Source: Oreohelix idahoensis | Taxonomy: Eukaryota; Mollusca; Gastropoda; Stylommatophora; Oreohelicidae | Assembly: GCA_024509875.1 (NCBI GenBank) | Contig: JAMPIV010012452.1 | Coordinates: 186,001 to 250,000, forward strand | DNA length: 64,000 nucleotides | Direction of reading: 5' to 3' | In this document: in pieces, positions 1 through 9,899 of the stretch | Position numbering within the stretch: the first letter of the stretch is position 1 | How the letters are laid out: each line of letters starts with the position of its first letter | Translations under genes and position numbers: made by a program | The notes under the pieces: model-generated | What the model saw: only the letters and a program-made list of their open reading frames with translations | Told to the model about the DNA's origin: nothing | Databases searched by the model: none

Positions 1-734
1 AAGCCAAATCAAGTTTTGGCAACTGAAGAAATTATGTGAATATAGGGCCTATTCATAATTATAACTTAGGTTAAGCTCAGTATTTTTATTCATACATTTA
101 AAAAAATAATAATAATTGAAGTTTGAATAAGGAGACAGCATTTTTGATGTTGCCAGACTGGCTATTGGTACTTACATTATAGCTAGCCTTAACTTTACCA
201 CAACTCAGCTTCAAGGTTTGTCAAACAGTTTTAACTCGCTCTAATGAACAAGTAGTACTACACAGGACTTTGCCCTTTACATTTATCTGCAAGGCATAAC
301 TTGTGCCAGCATGATATGTCTGAATTTGAAAAGAAATTTTTTTTAAAACCTGGCAATTAGCTGGTTTAAATCATATCAATACACTGGCACATGTGTGTGA
401 ACATTTTGAAATGGAGAACACGATTTATGAAGCTTACATTTTATACTTTTTTATATCCGTTACTAGTGCTGCTAATCATTTGTTTATAAGCAATGGGAAG
501 AGATTCATATTCTTAACACTGGCTGTAAGTTGATCATGAACAGCTGCTTATTTGTCAGTGAACAGAAGAGAATTATAGTGACAGTAGTTTTTAAGTTTGT
601 CTCAGTGATTCAGATGAAGAGGCAAGTGGAGTCTTACAGGATGTCACAGAGTGATTAGAAATTGCTGAAAGCATGACACAAAAATGGCGAAGCTAGAAGA
701 CACAGCCCAAAAATTAATATACTGGCAACACGAC
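1..734. other. No gene recognised
   Basis: AT-rich non-coding sequence. I see no long open frame, no repeat shared with the rest of the window and no RNA gene. Confidence 0.5.
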
Positions 735-1045
735 AATATAACCTGATGGCTTGCTTAAATAGCCACAGTAGCACAGTGGTTAGTGCACTGGTTTCATAGC
801 TCAATGGTCCATGGTTTGATCTGCAGTTGAGGTGGGACTTTTTTAAACCGCAAACTGCTCCTCGCTTAACCCAGTCCCAACTGGGTACCAGAGCAACTCT
901 GGGAAGGTTAAGGCGGCCAGCATGATGCTGACCACATCACCCCTAGTATGCTGATGGTCAAGAAAATATGGCCCTAACACCATATTGCAAATATGCCTCA
1001 ATGGGCATGTAAATGGGATCCTTTACCTTTTTTTTCTAATGACAC
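735..1045 (+). mobile_element. tRNA-derived SINE-like repeat, type 2
   Basis: A pol III A-box-like stretch (TAGCACAGTGGTTAGTGCAC) is followed about 30 bp later by a B-box-like GGTTTGATC. Next come a SINE body with an ACCCAGTCCCAACTGGGTACC palindrome-like segment and a T-rich end. The head resembles the other SINEs in this window but the body differs, so I treat it as a separate family. The boundaries are approximate and no target duplication was identified. Confidence 0.55.
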
Positions 1046-1169
1046 AATGCATTTCAGTTTTGTAAAAAGGTGTAACTTAGGAGCTTGACTGTCAAACCCA
1101 CTGAAATATTATAGTGTTTTATTTACTGAATAAGTTGAAGATTACATGTGTCAGTGCATCAGTTATTAT

Positions 1170-2053
1170 TCATTCATAACCCTCCCCTCCCAAAGGAGCA
1201 TAGGCCTTCAACAAACACATGCCAAGTCCTCCTGTCACGTGCAATCATCTCAAGTTCTTTCCACGTTCTCCTCATCATTTTATCCTGTTTCCAGCTCTAT
1301 TCTCCATGTGCTTCTTGGTCTACCTCTGCCTCTCTTGCCCTGGGGGTTCTAGAACAAGGACTGCCTTGAATTGCTATCAACAGGTTTCTTCAGTGTGTGT
1401 CCTATCCATCGCCATCGCCATTGTCTTCTTCTTATCTCTTGTTCCACTGGCACTTGTCTAGTTCTTGTCCTCAGTTCCATATTGGTAACATTATCATACC
1501 ATTTTAATCCTTCTATTCTATGCAAGCACCCATTTATGAAAGTCTGTAGCTTTTTGGTTGTTGTCTTTGTTGTTCTCCATGTCTCAGAGCCATACAATAG
1601 GACTGACTTCACATTTGAGTTGAAGATTCTTATTTTCATGTTGGATCCTATTTCTCTTGATCTCCATATATTTCCCAATGCAATGAAAGCTCCTCTTGCT
1701 TTTTGTATTCTTAGTTTGATTTCAGTCTGTCCCTCCAACTTTGTCTATATTGCTGCCAAGATATGTGTATGATTCTATATCTTGTGTTGGTGTTTCTTCA
1801 AGTTAAACCCTGCATTTATTCTCATTACTTTTGTCTTTTCCCTGTGTATTTTCAGACCCAATTGCTGTGACCTCTCAGTGAGTGTTTTCAATTTGTCCTG
1901 CATCTGATTACAGTTATGCGACAGAAGAGCCAAGTCATCTGCAAAATCCAGATCATCCAACTGCTTAGTCAGAGTCCACTGGATTCCATTTCTGTTGTGT
2001 GTTGTTGATGATCTCATAACCCAGTCTATTGCTAGTAAGAAAAGAAATGGAGC
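1170..2053 (-). mobile_element. LINE A fragment (3' end of RT ORF), degenerate
   Basis: Read on the minus strand this encodes the C-terminal part of a LINE reverse transcriptase: the tail of the FADDLALLSHN motif near 1,930, then IRIFNSNVKSVLLYGSETWR, then a VPVEQE / WIGHTLKKPVDS region. It matches the longer copy at 62,005-63,510 in order and spacing but has frameshifts. The 5' part is missing, as usual for a truncated insertion. The family is an RTE-like or related apurinic-endonuclease LINE; the exact clade cannot be fixed by eye. Confidence 0.85.
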
Positions 2054-2237
2054 TAAAAAGAAAATAAATGTAAATGTCATCAGTTATTATGCCAAACTCA
2101 AATGTATTCAGAATAATCTTTCAAAACAATGTTTAATGTATGCTCCATGGACCAAAGTCACATACCCTAAACTGAATAACTTTACTGCTGTCCTAACAAA
2201 TATTGGGTTTCAAAAGAAATCATTCATTCAGTCATGC

Positions 2238-2575
2238 TGGTGTAATGGTTACTACACTGTGCTGTGATCGGGTGATCCAGGTTCAAGCCCGGGCGAGGAC
2301 ATTTGATCGAGTGTCATTGAGCGGGACATGAACTAGATTAATTAGAGCACTGGTGAAGACATTTGAAGGAGTGTTGTCGACCAAGGACTGGTGGCTCCTG
2401 AGCCAACCCAGCTCTAATGGGTACCCTCCAAAGATGGCAAGTATCTCCCTGAATGGCGAGTGCACACCTGTCAGTGTACAGGGAAAAATGAGATACCTAA
2501 AAATCAGTCTCAGGTTAGATATACTAACCTAAATTCTTGAATCAAATAATAGCGGGTGTACGTAAATAAAATAAA
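2238..2575 (+). mobile_element. tRNA-derived SINE, type 1 copy 1
   Basis: The head has an A box (TGGTGTAATGGTTACTACAC) and a B box (GGTTCAAGCCC). The body is colinear with the SINE at 28,246-28,594, including an internal duplication of the GCGAGGACATTTGA segment and the GGCTCCTGAGCC segment. The 3' end holds a small hairpin (AGGTTAG / CTAACCT) and an A-rich tail (GTAAATAAAATAAAAA). AAATCATTCAT-like sequence at both sides suggests an imperfect target duplication. Confidence 0.8.
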
Positions 2576-2579
2576 AATC

Positions 2580-3235
2580 CATTCATGACTACTGGTCTTC
2601 ATCTGCAGAATTGTATACACCTTGGTTGAGTCACATGTTTTTAAGAAAGAGAAATTAAGCATTATATCATATTATGCTTCATGTCTATGATGACATTCAC
2701 AAGGAAAAGAAAAGACTGAACCATTTATGAACATTTTGTTACAAAAAAGTTCAGAATGCCTTTCATTCATTCCAAAATCTCAGTATGGAGGAAAAGGGCA
2801 TAGGGTACATAAGCAGATGCCAATACAAGCAATATAATCCACATAAACCAAGCAAATATAACATACATGTCTTTGGTTTATGTGATTCAATAACTAGATA
2901 TGTGGTAAACATGTTCACAAATTTTGGTTCATATTTATCATATGATCTTGAAGTGGATTCAAATAGATGTCAAGCTCTAAAGATTTTTCAGACCCTAATA
3001 CAGCCTTTGGGTGCAGGCCATCATTTATTGACTGACAGTAACAATTAAAATGGAGCCAAAATATTTAAGTGAAGGACAAAACTTATTTAAATTTTTTGTT
3101 AACACATCCGCACTTCAAAAGGAATAACACACACATTTTAATATCAAATAATGATTTAAAGCATTTCACAAGATTTTTTCTTCCAATTTCCTATATTTGT
3201 TATATATACCAAAGCATTTAATAAAATACTACAAT
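2580..3235. other. No gene recognised
   Basis: AT-rich sequence. An 87-codon open frame at 2,785-3,048 (plus) shows no recognisable motif, low complexity support and no partner signals, so I do not call it. Confidence 0.4.
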
Positions 3236-3313
3236 GAGATGATGGCACGTGACAGGAGGACTTGGCATGTGTTTGTTGAAGGCCTATGCTCCTTTGGGAG
3301 TGGAGGGTTATGA
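3236..3313 (+). mobile_element. LINE A extreme 3' tip
   Basis: About 78 bp encodes the last codons of LINE A (RTWHVFVEGLCSFGSGGL, then stop) and matches the end of the copy at 62,005. It is an extremely 5'-truncated insertion or a remnant. Confidence 0.75.
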
Positions 3314-4704
3314 TGATATGATTTACTAAAATAATATATGTATCTACTGCACGTTTTTAAAATATCACCTGAAGAGAAATTTTGCATCAGTTTTGGGTGC
3401 CTGTTATTACAGAAATATATGGTTGCGGAAAAAAAAGACAATTACATCTTTGAACTGTGATAAAAATATTTAGATAAGTTTCACATTAAATGTGCACTGA
3501 CATTCTGAACATTTTATTGCAATTATATAAGTGTAGTGTTCACAATTTTACATTTTTATTTTTCAGTCAGGTCTACACTTCACAATACTTGACAGATAAG
3601 GTCTACTTTTTTCAAATAACAATTAAAAACATTTCACAATATTACTCAGCCAATTTATCATGTTTTTATGTAGGCTATAACATACACCACTTACTGAAAA
3701 AATGTAGTTAAACAGGTTTTTGCCTTCCAAGTGCGACGCATGTTACTTTCAACCTAGACTAAAGTCTGTTCGTTATATCCGAGCGCAATTCAGCAATCGC
3801 CATTCAAAAATAAGTGAACTCTGTTAACTGAAACGCTGTGTTGATGAAATATAAGCCTGGAAAAGGACTACTAACATCCGTCAGCTAGCATGAAATAACC
3901 TCGAAAAGGACTGCTACTCCAACTAGGGTTGATAGATACAAGTTTAGAAAAGGACTAACATTATCTATCACTATCAGCAAGCGTGATGAAATCCTGAAAA
4001 AGTATTGCCAGTTACGCTAACGTTGCCTGTACCTGCTGGTGCCGGTGGGGCTGGTTTAATATGAGAAGAAATTACGATTTCTGTTTTCCAAAAACCATAT
4101 CCATTTTGGTGAATCGGTCAAATAAAAGATACAAAACTACATAGGATAGAAAGAGTGAGCTTATCCCCAACACTGTTTTGAGCTTTGCCAACAATAATAA
4201 CGCGCCCGGGCCCGACAAACACTGAGGTCGCTTTAAAAATAAAATTGCAAATCCAACATGGAGGCCTTCATTAAAATTGTCCTGTAAAAACGAAATTGAT
4301 AAACAGCATCGAGCGAAAGAAATTGTTAACTGTTATGGTCTCCTAAGCCAGCGAGAACGGTACATGAAGATGACAAAAGTATATATTCCTCGTATCTGTT
4401 TATAAATAATGACAATTTTTCACAACATACACATGGATTCTACAGCCTTGAGCTAATGTATTGTAGTTGCCAGTGTTGCCATATTTTTTTAAAATTTTTT
4501 TTATTAAAACACTGCTTTAAAAACATGAATGTTGATTATGAACTATCAAGAATATTGAGAGTTTCTTCTTGATTTTGTTCGTTTTATTTAGTTTTTTTAT
4601 TTAACGTATAAGCATAAATGTGAATGTCCCTATTTACAATGATTTGAAAATGTGATGCCACTTTCTCATATCGGCAGTTGTTCATATTATTTGGAATTGA
4701 AAAC
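3314..4704. other. No gene recognised; short GAAAAGGACT repeats
   Basis: Non-coding. Between about 3,855 and 3,960 the motif GAAAAGGACT recurs three times at roughly 40-50 bp spacing. CpG is somewhat more frequent around 3,720-4,220 than in the flanks. No exon could be supported. Confidence 0.35.
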
Positions 4705-5035
4705 AATATATATCCTAATTATAACCCATCAGAGATTGAACGGGATATTTTTCTTCATTAATTTTTTTTTTTAATTTCGATTTTCATCATCATTAACATC
4801 ATCTGCCATCTCTACAACAACAGTAAGCTGTAATATATCTTCAACGTCTTCTGTCTCTTGTCTTGATGCTGCACTCAGATAGAATCATTCCTGTCCATTT
4901 CTTAATGTTATATTCCCACTTATAGCACTGTCTTCCTCTTGGACGTTTGCCTTCAACTCTCCCTTCTATTATGGTTTTTTTTTAAACAAAGTATCCCGTT
5001 CAACTCTTGATGGGTTATAATTAGGACATATCGTG
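4705..5035. repeat. Inverted repeat enclosing a LINE 3' fragment
   Basis: The left arm near 4,708-4,750 (CCTAATTATAACCCATCA... GAACGGGATA) is the inverse of the right arm near 4,988-5,032. Each is about 40 bp with few mismatches. Between them, about 4,790-4,975 on the minus strand reads as a LINE C-terminal tail (KRPRGRQ-like segment then KKWTG). The arm sequence resembles the putative LINE 3' UTR at about 38,030-38,075 (AATTATAACC... GGTTGAACAGGGTA), so it may be two opposed LINE 3' ends. Confidence 0.6.
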
Positions 5036-5104
5036 TAATAAATTCAAGAAAATAAAATCAGATTTCTGATATCCAAATATAGTATTCCTCAGCCCTCCAC
5101 TCAG

Positions 5105-5570
5105 TCCAAATATAACAAATCAAAACCAAAATCAATTTGTGTGTTACACACCATTTTCAACAAACATACAAACAATAAAAATATTAAAAAACACAAATAC
5201 AAACAAGAAAAAACAAACAAACAAACAAAGTAAAGTATCCCTTAACTGCCATGTTGTTAACACAGTGAAAGGGGATGAGAACGCCTGGAGGTGTCAGAGA
5301 TTACATCGAATCCACCAACTATCTGCCGTAATCTTCGTGAGTACTCTGTCAGACTTCCTCTTACCTCCCCATTTCAAGAAATAAATAAACAATAAAAAAC
5401 AAACGAATTAAAAAACAAACAAACAAACGAAAACAAACTAAAATGAAGTATATCACAACTCACTGCTGTTAACAAGGTGAAAAAGGTTTAGAAAACACTG
5501 GGGTGTTAGCGATTACATCAAATCTACAAATTATAATCTGCCATCAGCCAAACACGCACGCCATCAGACT
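5105..5570. repeat. Diverged tandem duplication, about 230-300 bp unit
   Basis: Two successive blocks share an AC/AAAC-rich segment. Each is followed by TGCC/TGCTGTTGTTAACA-like sequence, a GGAGGTGTCAGAGATTACATC / GGGGTGTTAGCGATTACATC segment and an ATCTGCC segment. The similarity is imperfect, so this is an old duplication with no coding content. Confidence 0.55.
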
Positions 5571-5799
5571 ATCCTTTTTCTCACACTATCACTAATCCTT
5601 ATTTTGATGTTTAGTTCTTGGTATATACTGTTTAACCATATTGTGATTCTCTATGTCTATCTATTCTCAACACCTGTTCCACAGTTATGAATGAATTGCA
5701 TGCCTGTAAATAATCTAGTATTGGTTTTCTCTTTTGTTCATACTTCATTACATTTTAATAGAAAATGCTCTCTCTCTATATATTTTTTTTTCTGGACAC

Positions 5800-5979
5800 T
5801 CTGCATTAGTTTATGTGAGGCAATTTCAAGTCTTCTTTTAATTTCTACTGCACAGTCGCCAGAGCTGTGTATGATTGATCCTAAGTATTGGAATTCATTA
5901 ACATCTTCCAGTTCTTCGTTACAGAAGGATGGTGAGAATACCCTGGACTGAAAAAAGACCAACAGAGAAGTACTGCCCT
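5800..5979. mobile_element. LINE B fragment with internal inversion
   Basis: Positions about 5,800-5,920 read on the minus strand (EFQYLGSIIHSSGDCAVEIK). Positions about 5,921-5,979 read on the plus strand (RRMVRIPWTEK). In the uninverted copy at 8,915-9,465 these are consecutive parts of one RT C-terminus. The plus part resumes at 8,211 after the 2.2 kb insertion at 5,991-8,210. The inversion sits at the 5' side, as in twin-primed LINE insertions. Confidence 0.8.
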
Positions 5980-5990
5980 CACTAAATGTA
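5980..5990. repeat. Target-site duplication, left copy
   Basis: CACTAAATGTA is repeated exactly at 8,211-8,221. It belongs to LINE B sequence and flanks the ORF1-only insertion. Confidence 0.85.
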
Positions 5991-8210
5991 TGTTTATTTT
6001 ATTTACGTCAAATATATTGCAGTAATACCCTGTTCAACCTAACGGTTATTGTGCGTTAGGTTCTTCGGTGCTAGTCGGTTGCTAGTCCTAAAAAGAACTG
6101 TTCCTAAAAGGGACCACTAGCTAACTGTCTGGATTTCTCTCGTTGTTAGTCTGTTCATGGTATCATGGCGTGTTCCATAATGTATTTCACCTCCTGTCTC
6201 GCTAGTTTGGTGGCAGCCCTCAGAAGGGCTGGTCATGAAAAGGACTACTAACTGGCTTGTATGGTTTTGTGTGTTTTTCAACCTCCTCGTTTGTGTAGTG
6301 TGTGTCATCATTTTCTCCTCCTGTAACTGATGTATCACTTTTTCTATTATTGTTGGTAGTATCATTTCTTGCATTTCAGCGATGACTTTTTCGATGTGTT
6401 GATCGTTCTTTTTAGTTTTTTTTTTTTGTTTTGTATTTAGATACAGTTTCATCAATGGTCATTCTTTCCGTCTCTATTCTTTTGAGGACTTCTTCGTTTT
6501 CCTATTTCAGCTCTTTCAGCTTCCTGACTTCTGCTTCTATTTGCTGGTGTATTCTTTTCATGTCCTCCAACATACTTCTAACTCTATGTAGATCTATCCT
6601 TTTATCACTTCTGTCAGTTTGTTCCTCTGGAGTTTGCCTGTTTCTGTTCTCGACCTGGAGTTTTAATTTTATTTCTTTAACATCCGCGGTCAGCTGATGC
6701 AGATATCTTCTATTAATGGTGTGCTGTCTATTCGTGACATCTGCAGTTACTCTGTGTTTTGCATCTTTGAAAGAGATGTTTTTGGACACAGCTTCCTTCA
6801 GTATATTCTTAGTTTCCTGAAACACAAGGCAGCCTCGGTACCTTGCCCCGTGGATTCCGAGGCAGTTTGCAAAGGTACGGTTCGTGTTTGTGGCTTTGCA
6901 ATTGTTGTCCTCCAGTGCCCTGGGACAGTCGCAATATGGGTGGCTCCCCACACAGTACCGGCAAATTGTCTCTCTCCTGCATGTCTTCTAGGTTTGGGAA
7001 AACTGCTGGCATTTGGAGCACTGCATGGTCGGAGGGATATAGGCTTGTCTTTGACGATTTCTCTTTCAGCGTCAGTTTCTCACGTCATGTTGTTCCGTCA
7101 ACAGTTATTACGACTAGATTGGTCTCTCTTTTGTCCGAGGTTTTAAGCCTTTCGACTTTGGTAATTTTGACCTTTCTGTTTTCTATTTGAAGGCAGCTTT
7201 GAACTTCTCGTGCGAACCATCTGGTATCGACCCCTATTAGCACCAACTTCTTTGTTGTCTTAAAAGTTTCCACCAATACTTTTATCTGGGAAGGCAGACT
7301 TTGGGTCCGGACTCCAGTTCGGTCATTAGCGAAGTTATTTTTTTCGGTGTTGTTGAGAGAAAGCATGACTCCCTTTTCGTGTCTCTCTGTTTTAGCAATA
7401 CCTCTCCTGCCTGTTATTGCTTCGAGGACACCGATCAATTTATCGTCGGGTAGGGCTCTAAGCGATGCCTCACCTGCAGACACCTGGGTGAACTTAACGA
7501 TCCTCTCCTGTAGTGCCTCGCAAGAAACGGCATTGTTTGGCTTGCGAATGTGGCGCTCTCCGACTTCAGTCTCAGTTTGAGCGTATGGTCTGTGGAATGG
7601 ACTCACGTTCTGGTTCGTTGCCTGCCTCTCGTCATATTTTGTAGAAGTTACCTGGTCTCTACACGATGGAGCCGCAACCCCAACATCTTGTTTTAGCGGT
7701 GATGTTGCTTTGTCAGGCTTTGGAGCCTGATTGTCTTCTGCTTTCAAAACTCTGGGTTGCTCATCCATGGGGTAACCTGAAGTTACTATCAATGTTGCCA
7801 CTCAGGGTGGTGGTGAAATCGCTTTCAATCTTTCTCTTGCCTCACGGATCCGTGTGATCGACCGTATTTTATTTTCTGCAACCAGCAATATCAGGCTCAT
7901 CTTTTATTGGGACAGAGATACTTGCTGTTGCAGAAGTCTCCTTCGCTGTGTCAAGAGTTGGGTTCTCTAGAAGGCTGTCGCTTGACTTTGACGGCCCCGT
8001 CACTGTATCAAGTGTTGTATTGGTCGGCTTCTTCGGTATCCCACTTCTGAGATTTAAAGATGCTGGTCTGCTGCTGGGCACATGTACGACTTTCCTTCTC
8101 TTGGGATCGGCTTTTTATCGAACTATTTTCGTATAGTGCAATGATCGCTGTATCGCTTGACTGAGAAAAAGATGCGATCGGTTGATAACAAGTGCGACGA
8201 ACGCAAGAAG
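5991..8210 (-). mobile_element. ORF1-only LINE (HAL1-like), 2,220 bp
   Basis: This insertion lies between the two CACTAAATGTA copies, inside a LINE B copy. On the minus strand it starts CTTCTTGCGTTCGTCGCAC, carries a degenerate ORF1, and ends in a 3' UTR with an A-rich tail (GTAAATAAAATAAACATA). No endonuclease or reverse transcriptase coding sequence lies between ORF1 and the tail. The 5' start and the target duplication suggest a complete insertion of a shortened template. By analogy with mammalian HAL1 elements (LINEs that kept ORF1 and lost ORF2), it would have relied on another LINE for its own mobilisation. Confidence 0.75.
6430..8081 (-). pseudogene. LINE ORF1 (gag-like, zinc-knuckle) pseudogene
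   Basis: The reading begins at the ATG at 8,081 (MPSSRPASLNLRS), changes frame near 7,870, and continues through the long frame 7,801-7,085. That frame contains TTKKLVLIGVDTRWFAREV and TNLVVITVDGTT, the kind of segment found before the zinc knuckles of Jockey/I-type ORF1 proteins. Further frame changes lead through a CCHC-like cysteine cluster (about 6,800-7,020: CRYC..HPYCDCP..C) and into a charged, probably coiled-coil segment (about 6,500-6,700: KEIKLKLQVENRNRQ). ORF1 proteins of this type bind their own RNA in ribonucleoprotein particles. Several frameshifts and stops make this copy non-functional. Family placement rests on visible motifs only. Confidence 0.7.
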
Positions 8211-8490
8211 CACTAAATGTAGAGGAAAATTGGCTCCTTAATACCATCGCCATAAGGAAGCTGAAGTTTTTCAGCCAAATAAAAAGACATAATAGTCTGG
8301 AAAATTTAGTAAACGAAGGCATGGTCCCTGGAAAAAGGAAAAGGGGGCAACCTAGACGAGATGAATCCAGGACAGCACAGAGAGTCTGAACATGTCTTTG
8401 GATGATACAGGTCGACGTGACCAAAATCGTGATGCGTTCAGAGCAGCTGTAATGGAGACAACGTTCTGGAAAGAATACTTCATATCATGA
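8211..8490 (+). mobile_element. LINE B fragment, 3' part after interruption
   Basis: Continues the LINE B reading from 5,979: ALNVEENWLLNTIAIRKLKF, then GKRKRGQPRRDESR, then a 3' end near ATTCTTTCCAGAACG in inverse. It is colinear with 9,205-9,465. The right target-duplication copy (8,211-8,221) is its first part. Confidence 0.8.
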
Positions 8491-8504
8491 TGATGCTGAT
8501 GAGA

Positions 8505-8833
8505 CACTCTGCACAGTAAGGTCCTTCTATTCTAAACTAAAATAGCCCATTCCTAGTTGCATTCTAAGAAGTTTCTTATTACTAGGAGTTTTTAGTTCTC
8601 TAGATATCTGACACGCTCTTGAACAGTTTATATGCATGTCTACCCTTGAGACTTCCATCCCACTTTACTGTCTATTTCTCAATTTTTATTCTTTTAATTG
8701 AGCTTTTGATCTCTGTTTTACTCATCCTCACATTTATTTTATTTCTAATATTTCAACTTTTCATAACTTATTTATCCGCCTTTTCATTTCCTTCTATGCC
8801 AACATGTGAAGGTATCCAGACTATTAGAACAAA
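8505..8833 (-). mobile_element. RNase H-bearing LINE fragment
   Basis: The minus strand reads VLIVWIPSHVGIEGNEKADK, the conserved C-terminal part of a LINE RNase H domain (IPSHVG..GNE.AD), followed by KGRHAYKLFKS and EGPYCAEC. The same order occurs in the better preserved copy at 38,340-39,038. Internal stops are present. Confidence 0.75.
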
Positions 8834-8914
8834 ACATCCTCTGGAGCAAAGGTAGGTATTTGTCAGTAATATTTCTTCTGCTATATCAGGTCTATTTCAT
8901 TCTCGTAAGGTTCT

Positions 8915-9465
8915 TATCAATCATTAACAGCTCTGGCGACTGTGCAGTAGAAATTAAAAGAAGACTTGCAATTGCTTCATATAAACTAATACAGATGAAA
9001 AACCTATGGCAAGGCACAAGAAAGGAAACAAAGTTACAACTGATCAGAGCATGTATATTCCCAGTAGCAACATACGGCTGCGAGACTTGGACACTCAATA
9101 AAACAATTGCAAAAAAGATTACATCATTCGAAATGAAATGCTACAGAAGGATGTTGAGAATACCCTGGACAGAAAAAAAGACCAACAGAGAATTACTGCA
9201 CTCACTAAACGTACAGGAACATTGGCTCCTAAATACCATCGCAATAAGGAAGCTGAAATTTTTCGGTCATATAAAAAATAGTGATGGAAGGCATGGTCCC
9301 GGGAAAAACGGGAAGGGGTCTACCTAAACCGACGATGGACCCAGGACATCACAGAGAGTCTGAACTTGTCTTTAGCTGATGCAGGTCAACTTGCCCAGAA
9401 TCGTGATGCGTTCAGAGCAGTTGTAATGGAGACAACGTTCTGTAAAGAATACGTCACATTATGAT
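8915..9465 (+). mobile_element. LINE B, 5'-truncated copy
   Basis: The plus strand encodes an RT C-terminal region: SSGDCAVEIKRRLAIASYK, then ACIFPVATYGCETWTLNK, then MKCYRRMLRIPWTEKKTNRE, then NTIAIRKLKFFGHI. The frame breaks near 9,325 in the GKGRGRP-type basic stretch. Comparable C-termini occur in many invertebrate RTE/BovB-like or related LINEs. The copy starts inside the RT domain with no upstream coding sequence. Confidence 0.85.
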
Positions 9466-9539
9466 GAAGTTCTTATAGTTCGAATAGCAGAAAGTGATTC
9501 TGTTAATACTGTCAATTATTAAGGAGGGTATTCCTAAAT

Positions 9540-9890
9540 ATAGCTAGGGCTTATCATGATTGCTGGAGAGAAGGTGATCTCTTTAAAATCAAAAAGATAG
9601 GAATTACAGGTTCAATGTATAGATACTTAGAGAACTTTCTTCATGATTAGATATTTCACAGTACAAATTAACCATTAAAGTTCAGAATTGGATGAACAAC
9701 ATAATGGCATACCTGAAGGATCAATTTTATAATCTTCAATTGTTACTTTAATGGTAAATGATTTGAATGAAGAATTTAAAGATATCAAAAATAATTTACA
9801 CAGTTCGCAACTGATGTTGCTATATGGAGATATGGGAAAAATCTTACAATATTATATAAATAATGTTCAAAAACTAATAAATGTGACAAA
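9540..9890 (+). mobile_element. LINE reverse-transcriptase fragment, degenerate
   Basis: In shifting frames the plus strand gives AYHDCWREGDLFKIKKIGI, then YRYLENFLHD, then a GIP.GSI-like segment, then MVNDLNEEFKD, then FATDVAIWRYG. This is the core of a Jockey/I/CR1-type reverse transcriptase around the GIPQGS and FADD motifs. It has many stops. Confidence 0.65.
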
Positions 9891-9899
9891 ACGGTTCGT

